This document shows, piece after piece, positions 11,760-24,491 of a DNA stretch of 64,000 nt (its first letter is position 1; each line of letters begins with the position of its first letter). The notes beneath the pieces are model-generated. The model saw only the letters and a list, made by a program, of their open reading frames with translations, did no database searches and was not told where the DNA came from. Both the position numbers and the translations under genes were made by a program. Source of the DNA: Pseudeuparius sepicola (taxonomy: Eukaryota > Arthropoda > Insecta > Coleoptera > Anthribidae). The stretch covers positions 49,227,223 through 49,291,222 of the forward strand of contig OY987303.1 of assembly GCA_963920635.1 (NCBI GenBank), written 5' to 3'.

Positions 11760-12610
11760 GTTTATTTATCGCCGTGGTCCGAATTAAACGTAATTCTACC
11801 GTGAAATGGAACTTTTCCTACGTAAATCGACCAGCCGAATCTATCTAGCATGGTCCCGAAGGCATAGCGTTCACCGGCTTCGGGCAAATAATTTTTTTGA
11901 CACTTCGACCCCTCCATTTTGTAGGTTTTGGCCAATTTTGGACATCGAATACGAAATTCTCGGAAACGACTGGACTAAATCGAATTTAATCTTTATTTCC
12001 GACATCTACGGGTCGAACTACGTCGGAAAGACCTATTTTTGGGACAGGTTAATATTTTCGGAAATTCACAAAAGTGCGCTGGCCGGGCATTTACAAATTT
12101 TTTAGAGGAATTTGGAGGCCGGATCCGTGTTCTGCGGGTCAATTTACGTCGGATAGGCTGGTTTTGGAGTCGTCCCGAGCACTTTTAAAAAGTTGCCATT
12201 TTAGGTTTTTTAGGCTATTTTCGGAAAAGTGCGCTGGCCTGGCATTTAGAACCTTCCAAGTTCAATTTCGACCGGATTTTCGATTTCTACGGGTCAAACT
12301 GCGTCGGATAAGCCCGTTTCCGGCCAATTTTTTTTTGCGAAATGGTCAAATTTCAGTTAACAAACAATTTTTAGGGTGTCTGATTTCACCCTTATTTGTA
12401 CATCTCGAGCCGCTGCGTCGATTGGCGCAAGGTAGGATGTTGTAGCTCTAACCGTTTCGGCGAAAATGGCCTTGAAAGTCAGATCGAAAGTGAAAACACG
12501 AAGTTCGATTTTTTAGTTGTATCTCCGGATCGGCTGGGGACTGGCTGGAGGCTCCCGCCCATCCAGCTACTCCTTAAAGGCGTGGGTTTTCGGGATCAGC
12601 GCCCCAGGTA
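11760..12610. repeat. GC-richer degenerate tandem repeat region
   Basis: This block is clearly richer in G, C and CpG than its surroundings. A motif of the form CGGGTC-AA-(6)-CGTCGGA recurs near 12009, 12137 and 12289. A second motif, GTGCGCTGGCC(G/T)GGCATTTA, occurs near 12074 and 12229. Spacing is roughly 130-155 bp, so this is a diverged tandem repeat. Three plus-strand frames overlap it but none resembles a protein. Confidence 0.55.
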
Positions 12611-12615
12611 CCTAC

Positions 12616-13066
12616 CAGGGTTGAGATGATTTATATCAGGTGATTAAAATCATGATTTTAATCAAAGCGATTTTTTTAATAAAATCATTATTAAAATCAG
12701 GATAAATAAAAATATATCTATTCGTAGAAAGAAAACCTTAAAATCGTTTTGGATACAAAAAACTTTTTATAATAGTATAGAATATTGTTGTCCTTGAAAA
12801 GTATTGAATATTGTTTATAACTTTATTGTGGGTAAAACGACTTGTGTAATGTATAAGAAATAATATGTACTTTTCTGATCTGAGTATATTATTTCAGAGT
12901 ATATTATTCATGATTGATAATATTTTTTCCGTTTGACGAAACAAGGTATAAACAGTTAAAGAATATGCATTTTAATAAAACCTAGCCAACATTAATTTAA
13001 AAATCACCATGGTTTAAAAAATCGTTGATTTTTTATTTAAAAAAAATCATGATTTTATCAACTCTG
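12616..13066. mobile_element. hAT-like MITE
   Basis: It begins CAGGGTTGA and ends TCAACTCTG, with subterminal AATCATGATTTTAATC-type sequence mirrored at both ends. Flanks GTACCTAC (left) and GACCTACG (right) look like an imperfect 8-bp target duplication. Mostly A/T with no reading frame. Confidence 0.55.
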
Positions 13067-13410
13067 GACCTACGTATTCAGATACTGATAGATCGATTTT
13101 TGATCATTTTGATTTTGCCAAGGGTATGCATAGAGAATTGTCAAACTTTTAATGACATTTTTCTTCCATCCACAAATTAAGTGGGGTTCGAGAAAATCTA
13201 GGAAAACTTGACATTCGCACTCCTTGTAACTCGAAAAATATCAAACACGTTTCATAAAATCTGTCAAATATTACAGAATTTCATTTTTAATAGGTACTTA
13301 CTTATTTCCGGAATGTATAGTCATTAGGTGTAGTATCACAGAAAATATCCTACGAATATTTTCTGTGGTAGTATTAAAGTATAAATCATAGAAGAACATC
13401 GTACAGAAGT

Positions 13411-14182
13411 GATCACAGCACGGGCGTAGCCAAGGGGGGGTTTCGGGGGTTCAACCCCCCCCCCCCCCCCGAAATAAGCAAAATATTACCTAATATTATC
13501 TATCCTTGTTAAGGATAGAGACGTGAATCATTATTACTGTCGAAAAATGGAGGGGAAAAAAAGGAAGGGTGGTAGACCTAAAGGTATGGACTACTGGAAA
13601 AATGGTGTAGTCAAGGTCAAGGGGTTTCTAATAAAGAAACAAATTTGGATTTAGCTATCAAAGCTTCAGCTACCTTGCATGCTGATAAGAAGACTGCCTA
13701 CCCAGAAATCTAGTTTGGAATGCCTAGATATGTGCGATAAAAACCTTTATCCTAATATTTACACATTACTACAAATCTTGGCTACCATTCCTGTATCCAC
13801 TGCTACCCCAGAGAGGTCTTTCTCGAGCCTAAGGAGACTGAAAAACTATTTACGAAACACTACAAGTGAAAACAGACTTAATGGTTTGGCTCTAATGAAC
13901 ATTCACTATGGAACAGAAATTCATGCAGATGAAGTAGTAGATATATTTAAAAGAAAAAGCCGAAGATTTCTTCTTTAATGGTTTTAGATTTAGCGCAGAG
14001 GAACGAAATTAATTTATCCATTTCATTTAAAGTTAAGAACTTTATAAATATATGTCGTAGTTTTTCGGATGGATATATAGATATTAAATTTCATATAAGT
14101 ATATTTTTGTTGTTTTATTTACTTCTCAAACTAAACCCCCCCCCCCCCAAAACTAAATCCTGGCTACGCCCGTGGATCACAG
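13411..14182 (+). mobile_element. Deleted hAT transposon with perfect 8-bp target duplication
   Basis: The element occupies 13419-14174. Its ends are CACGGGCGTAGCCAAGG on the left and, read inward from the right, CACGGGCGTAGCCAGG; both are followed by long G/C homopolymer runs. The 8-bp sequence GATCACAG flanks it exactly on both sides (13411-13418 and 14175-14182), the hallmark of hAT insertion. Only the C-terminal transposase piece remains inside. Confidence 0.92.
13679..13978 (+). pseudogene. hAT transposase, C-terminal dimerisation region
   Basis: The frame reads ...LATIPVSTATPERSFSSLRR... and then LKNYLRNTTSENRLNGLALMNIH. This is the conserved C-terminal dimerisation segment of hAT transposases of the ZMYM/P52rIPK-like type common in arthropods. 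The DNA-binding domain and the RNase-H-like catalytic core are absent, so it cannot be active. It lies inside the element at 13419-14174. Confidence 0.85.
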
Positions 14183-14791
14183 GAAACACTTTCCAATAAA
14201 AAAATCTTGAGAATTTATCATAATTTATTAAGGAGTAAATATGTGTATTAAAAATATAATTACATTAAGCATTATTCGATTTTACATATCTTTAATGAGT
14301 TGCAGAACGAGCCCGAAGCGCCTATCTGAAAAGAAAATATACCATATTAGTAAAATATATCTATTACATAGGTCCGGAAAGTCGTCTTTTATTGAATATG
14401 AATTTCGAAGGCTTTCCAGAAATAGTTTTATCTGAATCCAATAATATCATAAATGGTAATGAATTCCGTAAAGTTTTTTTAATAATATGGGCAATTATTG
14501 ACTTCTAGTTAGCATCCGTAGAAAAAATCTTTCAAAGAGATCTTTTCTCGAAATCACTGTTGACTTGATATTGCCCCCACAGAGCCACCTCTCAATTGTA
14601 TGACCTACATTTTGAAATAGCTGAGATAAGTAAGTAATAATTTCTGTAAGTATTATTCTTTGTTTCTTGTTTGGAGACTGACAAAACCCTCAGTTCCTTC
14701 ATATAGTCCTGAATTTCATACTTTTAACTTGAGAATTTCAATATTAGTCCAATAGAAATGATGTTTTCAGGGCTGCTTGGGGACTGCCTCT

Positions 14792-15300
14792 TGAATGTCC
14801 AACCACAAGATCACATTCAAAGTCCTGGTACGAATTGGGTGGTTACCTAAACAATAGAAGTGGTTTCCTAAAAAAAATTAGAGCAAATGACTCTTATGAA
14901 AGTTGTAGGAGATCAAAGTATGAACAACTTTTTCTCATATTTTTTTTGTATCTCTAATACGTAACGAGTTACAGCTCATTACTTATATATGACAAAAATT
15001 CCGCTCGCTTGTAAACATTTTTTTACTAAAAAATTGGCCTTAGTAAAAGTTTTGGAGGTTAAAAAATGCTTACAAGACCTCCCCTGCAGCGTGCGGAATT
15101 TTTGTCATATAAGTAATGCGCTGTAACTCTACGCAAAAAAATATGAGGAAAAGCCGTTCACACTTTGATCACCTAGATCTTTTATTAGGGTCATTTTGCT
15201 CTAAAAAAATGTTTAGGAAACCACCCCTATTGTTTAGAAAACCACCCTATAGAACAAATCGTACCAGGAGTTCGAGTGTGATCTTTTGGTTGGACATTCA
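14792..15300. mobile_element. Foldback element, about 250-bp inverted arms
   Basis: TGAATGTCCAACCA at the left is mirrored by TGGTTGGACATTCA at the right. The arms stay complementary for most of the length (CGTACCAGGA, GGTGGTT.CCTAA, GACAAAAATTCCG) around a short centre near 15048. No coding capacity. Confidence 0.75.
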
Positions 15301-16962
15301 GTTAAGTTAGCAAGGAAACACACTTTTCCTATGGATATTTATCTATTTTCAAAATATACACTATACATCTCGAGTGGAATGCCCTCAAACGACCCAAGTA
15401 ACATTTAAAGTCGCTTAAAAAACGTGAAGTCGTTGTTGCGACCAATAATATAGCTTGTCTATAGACGTATCGTTACAACTCCTTTATGACTGGATATGGA
15501 TATGGATGGTTGGAAGCAGGTTATCATGACTTTTCATACAACTTTTATCTGACTTGATTGGATATGACTTTTATAAGTTCACTAGGTCGTGTACATTCAA
15601 AGATACCTTAAAGTCATAAAGAAGTAGCTCTAAAGTTTTGAAGACCTTCATATCACCAATTAGTCGTAAATATGGAACATAGTGTTATACCAACAATCCA
15701 TTAATTTGACATAATGCGAAGTCATATTGTGCAGTGTTTGCTTGTAATACAAAGACATTTCATTCTGTCTCGGCCGTAAGTGGTAAAAACGAAATTATGC
15801 GTTGCTGATATTATGCAATAAAGCATCTCTGTTTTTGACGATTGTACTCAACGGAATCTATTGCGAATTTTTATTTACTGTGAAAATTATAAATATAGCT
15901 CGAAAATTTACAACGCGCCTTTAAAATAATGGAAATTAAAGGAAGTGAAAGAAAAAATGTAAATTATGAACGTGCTTTAAATTAAAATTTAAAGTGTTAA
16001 AGTTGTACAGGATCGTTCGATATGTCGAAATACAGGTTTTCCACTCAAATTTCTATGATTTGTGCCCACAAATTAAATTCGAAGTTTTGCCACTTTCGTA
16101 AGACAAACATGGTTGTCCTATTTAACTGAATTTCTGATGGCAAACATGGCCGACGGTGCTTATATGACTTAGTAGTTGTAAAACTTCAATCAAACTACTA
16201 AGAGGTCATAAATAGTTCTAAAACTGTCAAACGACTATTAAGAGGTTATAAAGCGACTAAAACTAAAATCAAAATTACAGACTAAGAATTTATATGCGCA
16301 TGCGCATAGAGGGCTGTCTTTAGAAATTTCTGCAGTCCGGGGTAGGTGCCTCGTCAAGTTCGTAGTAGAGTAGTGGCAGTAGTGCTAGTAGTAGTAGTAG
16401 TATAAAAAAATTAAGATTTGTATGACAAAACTAATTTAATTCCAAATTTTTGTAACTGCTCGTCTATAACTTTAGCATTTGTATTTGCCCAGTCTTTTGT
16501 AAACTCATAATAATTTTTAACAGATGCTTCAACTTACCAGTCAAAATATTGACCATCAATATTTTGACTTATAAGTCGAAGCTTTAAAGTTTCGAGTTAC
16601 AAGTCGAAATATTACTTCGATATTTCGACTTATAAGTCGAAACAAAAATAAAAAAAAACATAAGTTATGTCTGCCACGGCTTTCTAGAACACACTGTACA
16701 CGGTCCAATAGCGTCACAAAAAACTTTGTATTAGTATCTACAACTTTTGTCAAAAACTTTTTTCTAACCTCAAAAACTAACAAGTTAAGGGGGTGTCAAT
16801 TTATCATGAACCACCCTGTACAGGGTGAGCGAAACTCGTTCTTAAATGGGACATGCTAAGGTCCAATTATTTCCGAAAATTAGCTTTTTTGATGTTTGGG
16901 AAAATGGCCGCTGCGATGTCATCGATTATATTTTTCCAGAAACATTCCATGATTTCCCTATA
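15301..16962. other. No gene recognised; short palindromes and element ends
   Basis: Two copies of the palindrome GACTTATAAGTC lie near 16565 and 16629. A back-to-back end ACCACCCTGTACAGGGTGA lies near 16811, where one TA-flanked element ends and another begins. The tract 15390-16290 repeats the idea of KTCATAAA/GGTTATAAAGCGAC but I could not define an element. Confidence 0.4.
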
Positions 16963-18012
16963 CAGGGTGATTCAGTCATGATGTAAAAAAATTTAACCAC
17001 ATAACGGGGAAGTTTAAAATGTGGGGCAACTGAACCGTAATACCTGTCTAACTCGACGCCCCTGCTTGAAAGGACACGGTCAATGTGGCTTCTGGAGAGC
17101 GATGTTGCCACACTACATTAGGTATTTAGCCTTATTATCGAATGTCGAAGGTTAAACTGAAGAAATAAAAAAATACCTTTCATCTGCATTATTTTGTTGT
17201 CCGAGGTGGAGTCAGTCTTGATTCTACTTATTGAGAACGTTTCGAGAGTTTCCGCAGACTACAAAAAGGCACACACATTTTCTCGTGATTTTTAAATTCC
17301 ACCACAAATTGCTACTGGCACGGCAATGGCACTATCGTAACGAAACTGCACCTACACCGCGATCCGTTGCACGTTTTTGTGGTGATTACTGGACAATGAG
17401 CCTCTAACCTCTAGTAACTCAAAAGTGTTCTAAATTCTAAACTAGACGCTGTCACAGCTGTCTGTGCGTCCAATAGCGCAACCCGCAACCTAGCAACAGA
17501 AGAGAAGAAGCAACCCCAATGAAGACAGAGAGACGTCAAGTTTGCAGTGTGCGCGAATTGAAGATTATGCTGTACGTAGGTATAATCAACGAATGACGAA
17601 ATAACCCCGGATTATTTCACCGTATTCATGGAACGCTCACAAACATAACTAGATTTTAATGGTGACATTTTCAAACGGATGCTTTAATCTGAACAGTGTT
17701 TGGTGCTAACTAAATTAACCTATACGATGCTGTAATTGTATGTTAGAAAAAACTCCTCGCCGGTTTTGAAATTTCCGTGCAAACGTAAAAAATCAAAGAT
17801 TTCGGATATGTTGGGCAGCTGGCAACTCAGCGCCCCGAGGTCATCAGCCTCGACGCGTGAGTTTAACAGCTGATCAGGTGATCGCCTTTAACAAGGGGTT
17901 TTAATACACTCCTGAAAATATTTGTTGACCTTAGAATTTTTTCATTTCGGATTCGTATTAAGCTATTTTTCCACCTGTGGTTAATTTTTTTCATCATGAC
18001 TGAATCACCCTG
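16963..18012. mobile_element. TA-flanked terminal-inverted-repeat element, 1.05 kb
   Basis: Both ends read inward as CAGGGTGATTCAGTCATGATG, followed by an A-run and TTAACCACA, a TIR of about 40 bp. TA flanks both sides, as expected for Tc1/mariner-type insertion. The interior has no recognisable transposase, so it is non-autonomous. Confidence 0.85.
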
Positions 18013-18218
18013 TACATTGAAAGTCCTTATCATTCTCAATATTGTAGGAAAAGATTTTCTGTATATTTTTTGTTTAGAAGATAAAATAACGAGTCTTTCA
18101 GCCAGAAAGGTATATATTAAACTTCTCTTTTTATAATACCAAGCTTTCGGTCTACTTCGTGACCTTCATCAGGGCTAGAAAATTTTTAAAATTATAAGAA
18201 AATATTGAATATTATATA

Positions 18219-18658
18219 CAGTGACCGGCAGAAAGTTGGATACAAATGGAAAACTTTTTATTATTAATTTCTCAGAAAATTTTATTCTTGATAAATTTGG
18301 TGCATCATTCAAACTCAAAACGCATATATCAAAATTTAAATATCTCTTTTTGTATACGAGGTAGATTCAAAAATGTTAAAATAGCTCAATAAGAGTAAAG
18401 TTCCCTTTTTTTAAATACGGTAAAAAGTTTCTTACAGAAGTTGTTTGGAATCAAAGGTGGATGTCAGATTTAAAGTCACAGCCACCTAGTCAAAAAAAGG
18501 AAATTTAATTTTTTTTTGTATTTTTTTCGACCACCCTGTGTATTACAAAAAAACAAAATACCGCAAGCGCAACTTATCATCGGATAACACATTTAAATTA
18601 ATCGAAATCAGAGTTTAAAAATATTAAATTTTTGTGTCCAACTTTCTGCCGGTCACTG
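18219..18658. mobile_element. TA-flanked MITE, CAGTGACCGGC ends
   Basis: Both ends read inward as CAGTGACCGGCAGAAAGTTG, with TA on each side. It sits at the centre of another palindrome. A truncated right end of a related family (AGCCGGTCACTG) occurs near 28809-28820. Confidence 0.85.
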
Positions 18659-18776
18659 TATATTCAATATTATGAACATATATCAATATTTTCTTATAAT
18701 TTAAAAATTTTTCTAGCCCTGATGAATGTCACGATGTAGATCGAAAGCTTGGTATTATAAAAAGAAGTTTAATATA

Positions 18777-20268
18777 CAGGGTGAGTTTTTTTCGATGCCC
18801 ACTATGGGGATCTCGGAAACTAGCAGAGCTAGAACAAAGGTTAAATGGGGAAAGAATTGCAGTTTTGAATGCTCAATCTAATGCCCCTTCTGGATTTTTA
18901 AAAAAGTTCATGGCTCACTAGGTATTTTGAAGAGTGATTTTTTGCTATTTAATCAGATCTCTGTAGCTCCGTTTTTTCTGATTATACAGAAAAACTGTAG
19001 AGACGAAAATTGTTGATAATTTTGGGCTTAATAAGATAAGCTAATCCAATATTTTATGTTGTTTGTGATTTTTGAGATATGTCATAAACTTGTGTTTTTT
19101 TTTTTAATGTAAATCATAGTTGGCTGTGGCCTTATCAAATCGACCTTTTTTATCTTTCCAGAGATATAATACTCGGCATAGTTATTATAAAAATAAAAGA
19201 GCTATGGCTAATTTTCTGATTTTTTTTTTAATTTTCACATAATCAGCCATGGAATATTTTCATAATTACGTTCTATTTTATAATTAGACATATTTCAAAC
19301 TTTCTAATATTTTGTTTTCAGCTGGTAACAAAATGTAACAAAATAAAAAAGATTAAAAAACTCAAATTCAAATTATTAATAATTTAAAAGGTCACCTTTT
19401 GAAATAAAAAAAAAGGTGTTCAAACAATCCACCAGTATTATTTATGCAAATATTGCATCTTTTTAAAACTGAATTTGCCGCCTTTCTTCTAAAACAGCTG
19501 TTCTTAATTCAACAATTGTCTCATACTTTATTTTGTACTGTTCCCGACAAAAAGAAATCCAAAACAGACAAATCGGGGGATCGGGGCTGCCAGGAAATAG
19601 GTCTATTTCTCCCTATCCAACTATTTGGATAGAGCTGATCTAGGTAATTTCTTACAGGCAAATAATTATGTGGTGGAGCTCCATCATGATAATTTTTGTT
19701 TTATTTTGTTACATTTTGTTACCAGCTGAAAACAAAATATTAGAAAGTTTGAAGTATGTCTAATTATAAAATAGAACGTAATTATGAAAATATTCCATGG
19801 CTGATTATGTGAAAATTAAAAAAAAAATCAGAAAATTAGCCATAGCTCTTTTATTTTTATAATAACTATGCCGAGTATTATATCTCTGGAAAGATAAAAA
19901 AGGTCGATTTGATAAGGCCACAGCCAACTATGATTTACATTAAAAAAAAACACAAGTTTATGACATCTCAAAAATCACAAACAACATAAAATATTGGATT
20001 AGCTTATCTTATTAAGCCCAAAATTATCAACAATTTTCGTCTCTACAGTTTTTCTGTATAATCAGAAAAAACGGAGCTACAGAGATCTGATGAAATAGCA
20101 AAAAATCACTCTCTTCAAAATATCTAGTGAGCCATGAACTTTTTTGAAAATCCAGAAGGGGCATTAGATTGAGCATTCAAAACCGCAATTCTTTCCTCAT
20201 TTAACCTTTGTTCTAGCTCTGCTAGTTTCCCAGATCCCCAAAGTGGGCATCGAAAAAAACTCACTCTG
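18777..20268. mobile_element. Foldback mariner-like element with about 570-bp inverted arms
   Basis: The left arm begins CAGGGTGAGTTTTTTTCGAT. The right arm ends with the complement of the same sequence, one base changed (CACTCTG). Arms of about 570 bp are nearly identical throughout and enclose a spacer of roughly 340 bp that holds a broken transposase fragment. TA flanks both ends. Very long arms with a transposase remnant indicate a mariner-type element rearranged into a foldback. Confidence 0.8.
19521..19694 (-). pseudogene. Mariner/Tc1-like transposase fragment
   Basis: Read on the minus strand, the spacer encodes NYHDGAPPHNYLPVRNYLDQ, then WIGRNRPISWQPRSPDL and LDFFLSG. This is the second half of the DDE catalytic core of a mariner-related transposase: HDGAPPH holds the second acidic residue, and PRSPDL with LDFFLxG is the region of the third. 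A stop ends the frame at 19521, and no start or N-terminal half is present. Only this internal piece survives between the inverted arms. Confidence 0.75.
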
Positions 20269-20306
20269 TATACCTTTCTGGTTGAAAGACTCGTTATTTT
20301 ATCTAC

Positions 20307-22138
20307 TAAGTATAACTACACAGCCGTAGACCAGCTATTTATTGTATATTTTTTGTTCAAAATCTTCAGGGTCTAATATGTAACATGGAAATTTTTCTAA
20401 TGATTTTCCGAAATCTAGCTAGCCATGGAAACAATTATTGACAGTCAGAAATTATTGAAGAGGGTGCCTTGCGCACCTTAAATTTATTCAACTGGATAAT
20501 TTTTTGATTTTTGATTGCTATTGGGTCTGTTTTGTTTTCGTTTGGCCACCCTGTATAATATCATGAGACCTATCAAGGCTGTTTCGTACTTGATAGAAAA
20601 AACTGCACTTCAGTAGATTAAAGCAGTTTTGTTACCAAACAGTGGATTAAGCAAGTTCTGAATATATTATGTCGAAATAGGATTAAAGAAGTTTTGAAAC
20701 TACCTAAAAAACAAAATTTTTATTAAAAATTATTAGGTAGGCATAACGTAAAACTAGTATAAAGTCCATCTTCTTCCACGATTATAACATCCATATATCC
20801 TGAATTATCAATAACATTTTTATAGAAAGTTAGTCAACAAGATTTCTCCAATCAGGTGCAAGTGATTACTTTTAAGGGTTATCTACATCATTTAGCTCTG
20901 CTTGTTTAACTGAGACTTTCTTGGGAAAAGTATCCGGACTAATGCATGCAAAGGATTTTCCTTTTTTAAGTACTGACTTGTTTGTCCCAAATCACTCCGA
21001 TAATTGATCTCACCTTTTACCATTTATGAATACTGAATTGAATTAAGTAAAACTTCTCCAAGAACAACGTATTACCTCCGTTACAACGCAAATAATACTA
21101 ACATAAACAGTTTAGGCGCCCAAAAATTCTGAACGATAAAAGCAGTTCTCATAATATACAATATTTATATTGGATATAGATAGTTTTGAAGCAGTACCTG
21201 TGGTGGATTAAAATAGTTTTGGAACTATAGAGAAAGTATATAGGCAATTTGTACTAGGATCTAATAGGTTTTGATACACAAATATTTTAGTCATAGATAA
21301 ACGTCATGCTATGGCCTGAACTGACGAGAACTTACTAAAATGTCGTAGCAATTTAACAAAACTATAATATCATTTATAGCCATCTATTATTTTGCTATGT
21401 ATTTTTTTTCTTTTTGAGAAAAATTACGTACGTAATTAAGTACGCAAGTAGTTTTTGACAGACAAGTTTTAATTTTTTTCGTCCATAAAAATTAAACTGT
21501 CAGATACAAAAATATTTCAAGAGGCAGGTTTTCTTTAAAATAATAAAGGTGTCTCAATGTGGAAAATATATATTTCTACTAATATGGCACCAATATTTTT
21601 TTTGATGAAATACATTTGGTGTATACCCATATCTCCGGCAGTGGCTGTTTGGAGAACTTGGTATTATCACATTTTATGACCAAATTCCGTTTGAATATCT
21701 TCAACGATTGGATTGTTGAAGTCTCCCAGAATAAAACTGAGTCGCCCTGTATTTTAAGGTGAATAACAATAAACGCAAATTTTACCCTTCAAATTTTAGT
21801 TGGATTTTACAAAGGCAATTCTACTCAACTTATGATAATTCCATACTTTTGTTTAAATTAGCATACAACTAGGATTTAATTATTATTTTTAGTAAACCAA
21901 CCATGACGAAATGTAGACCACATTGACTTTTAATTTATTGTTTTTTTAATCATTGATTCACATTAATCTTTTTTTTGTACTATATTATTATACAGTCAGA
22001 CATTTAGTAATTTTGGATATAATAATGAAACCGACACCTATAGCCACAGAAGAATGCAAGAAATGCAACGTTGACTGAACTTAAACGAATATGCAGTCTT
22101 CTCAGTGACCTCACTCCCTGCGCACTATACCTACTATA
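20307..22138. other. About 1.8 kb without a recognised gene
   Basis: Only solitary element ends are seen: ACCCTGTATAA near 20550 and GCCCTGTATTTT near 21745. No convincing coding sequence. Confidence 0.45.
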
Positions 22139-22662
22139 CAGGGTGACCATATTTCAAGTCTTTGCATGGGGATCTTGGTGATCTTAAGGGATATCTACGA
22201 GGTCAGTTAAATTGGGGCAAAGTTGCGGAATTTGATGCCGAGTAACATGGTAAAAAAAAATTTGGGCTCTCCCTTCTTGTTTTGAAAATAATGCGAAAAA
22301 ACTGAAAATTGTCGTTTTCGTTTTTATTTTTTTAAAGGTAAACGAATGGCGCTGGGCATTTCTAAGTTAAACATTATTAAGGCACTTTTTTACAAGGAAT
22401 CTAAATATGATCTCACTTTTTTTCTCGCCTCCCTGGACAAAAATATGACGATCAACTTTTATTTTTCTTATGGGCGCCATATTGGATTTTTGCATTTTTG
22501 AAAAGAGGATTTTTTCTGGTTAAAATGATATGTCACACATTATGCTTTACTTTGTTTTTCTTGCCGTAATATCAAATTAATCGTTTTTGCATAGAGTGCC
22601 TTGGAAACATAAGCCCCATAATGGTTGACGTTTTTGCAAAGACTCGAAATACGGTCACCCTG
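22139..22662. mobile_element. TA-flanked MITE, CAGGGTGACC family, complete copy
   Basis: Ends read inward as CAGGGTGACC(A/G)TATTTC(A/G)AGTC, flanked by TA. It is the most complete of three copies here; the others are at 55204-55690 and 58852-59366 (the last reversed). No coding capacity. Confidence 0.85.
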
Positions 22663-23074
22663 TAGAAACTAGTAACATGACTGGATAACCGTATCAATAT
22701 ATTTAACTTCTTCATTTCTACTTCTGTGTTAACTGTGCTATAATGAATGTATTAAACGAAACGCATTTTAGTTCACAGATTTATTCATGAAATATCTAAA
22801 ATCACTCGGTGGCCTACTAAATTTCAAAGCAATCTTGATATCATAAAATAAGCATAATTTCAAATAGGTTTCCCAGTAAAATTTTTCGATATGTTTTACC
22901 TACGCGGAATATATCTCGGAAAATATAAAACTGGTAACTATAATATATATGGTCATGGAAACAAGCTGCATACAATAATTGCTATCCCATAGACAACCAT
23001 ATAAAATTTCCTACAACTACCCCATTACTAATTTAACGATATAGCCGACACAACTTTTTTTACATTAATGTATA

Positions 23075-24449
23075 CAGGGTGTCCCGTTAATAATGATACA
23101 TATTCATATACACTGTGGTCATTTAAGTGTGCAACTTATGGGATTTTTTTTTATTAATTGCACAACGAAAATACGAATATTCCCGAAAGTTGGTGCATGT
23201 TCGATAATCATATTAGGCGCACTTAGAATGGTGGCAAGTCAATTGCATACAAAAGTAAAGTACCCTTATTTTAGAAAATTCAGTAAAATGTTATTATTAA
23301 GAAAAGTTGTCTAGAATTAAAAGTTATGCCTAAATACCAAAACATGACCTCCTAAGAAAAAAATATTTTTTTGAAAAACAATAATGTCCTCAAAAAGTTT
23401 ATTTTAATATTCACCCTAAACAATTTCATAAATCAATCAAAATTAAATCAATTCCGAATATCATTGTTCAAATTCAAGCATATTCGTAAAATTAAATTAG
23501 ATTTTCAATTTTTTAGGGAATCACAAACTTCATGTTTGTTGCAATGATATTAAACAAAAATTTCGCAAAAATTCTTCTGAACAAGGTAAAACATTAGTAA
23601 TGATAATATGTATATTAAAAAACTGTTATTTAAGGTACAACATTTTTGTTTTATATGTTTATTAAGAAACTGTGGAAATTAATTGACGAGAAAAATTTTT
23701 TCTTAGGAGGCTATGTTATGGTATTTAGACATATCTTTTAATTCTAAACAAATTTCCTTAATAACCTTTTGCTGAATTTTCTGAAATAAGGGTACTTAAC
23801 TCTAAAATTTTTATATTTGTTTACGTTCCCTGTATGCTGTTTAACTTGCAACCATTCTAAGTGCACCTAATACGATTATTTAACATGCACCAACTTTCGG
23901 GAATATTTGTATTTTCGTTGTGCGATCAATAAAAAAAACATATGTTGCACACTTAAATGACCACACTGTATAGTACTTTATACATTTTGTCTCAAAATAT
24001 TACCATTGAGCTTAACAACTACAATATACCGGTCAAATATTAGTGTTTGCTGAGGGTGTTGAAGTTCATTTTTGAAAATTGAATTATGGCTACATCTAAC
24101 AAAATAATCAAGCTGCTGCACTGAAATTTGGCACTGTTATATTTTTGGCTTTTTGGGGATGGAGAATAAGATGAAGATGTCAATTGCTACGTATCTCACA
24201 GAGGGCGCCACTTGCGCAATTTTTGGATCGTGCGTTTACTAGTAACTTTTTTGAGGTTATCTTTTTAGTCTTACAGGTTCATCATTTTAGTGGGCCTTTT
24301 CATTTTGCAACAAAACAAAAGTGTACCCTTGTTTCATAATGATAAAATAAACCGTTTAACTACGTTCAAATTGGCAAAACGTGCCCCAAAACACCCGTTA
24401 ACTCCAACATTCAAACCATAACATTGTCACCTATTAACCTGACACACTG
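23075..24449. mobile_element. CAGGGTG-type element interrupted by a second element
   Basis: It starts at TA/CAGGGTGTCCCGTTAATAA, is interrupted at 23111-23968, and resumes at 23971 with sequence that continues the alignment to the copy at 10767-11250. It ends near CACACTG/TA at 24449. The interruption falls at a TA of the host element. Confidence 0.65.
23111..23968. mobile_element. Foldback MITE nested in another element
   Basis: Ends are CACTGTGGTCATTTAAGTGT and, read inward from the right, CAGTGTGGTCATTTAAGTGT, with TA flanks. Arms of about 280 bp are complementary (CCAACTTTCGGGAATATT is shared). It is younger than the surrounding element. Confidence 0.8.
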
Positions 24450-24491
24450 TATTGGCCACTATTCAAATTGTACCTAAAATATTTTTGTACC

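Larger units (their letters stand above)
18080..20306. repeat. Nested palindromic complex
   Basis: The outermost arms (18080-18117 and 20267-20306) share AACGAGTCTTTCA.CCAGAAA in inverted orientation. Inside are a second palindrome (about 18138-18218 and 18659-18763, with GCCCTGATGAA/TTCATCAGGGC and AAGCTTTCG-type blocks), a MITE at its centre (18219-18658), and a 1.49-kb foldback element (18777-20268). This layering shows at least three successive insertions. Confidence 0.7.
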
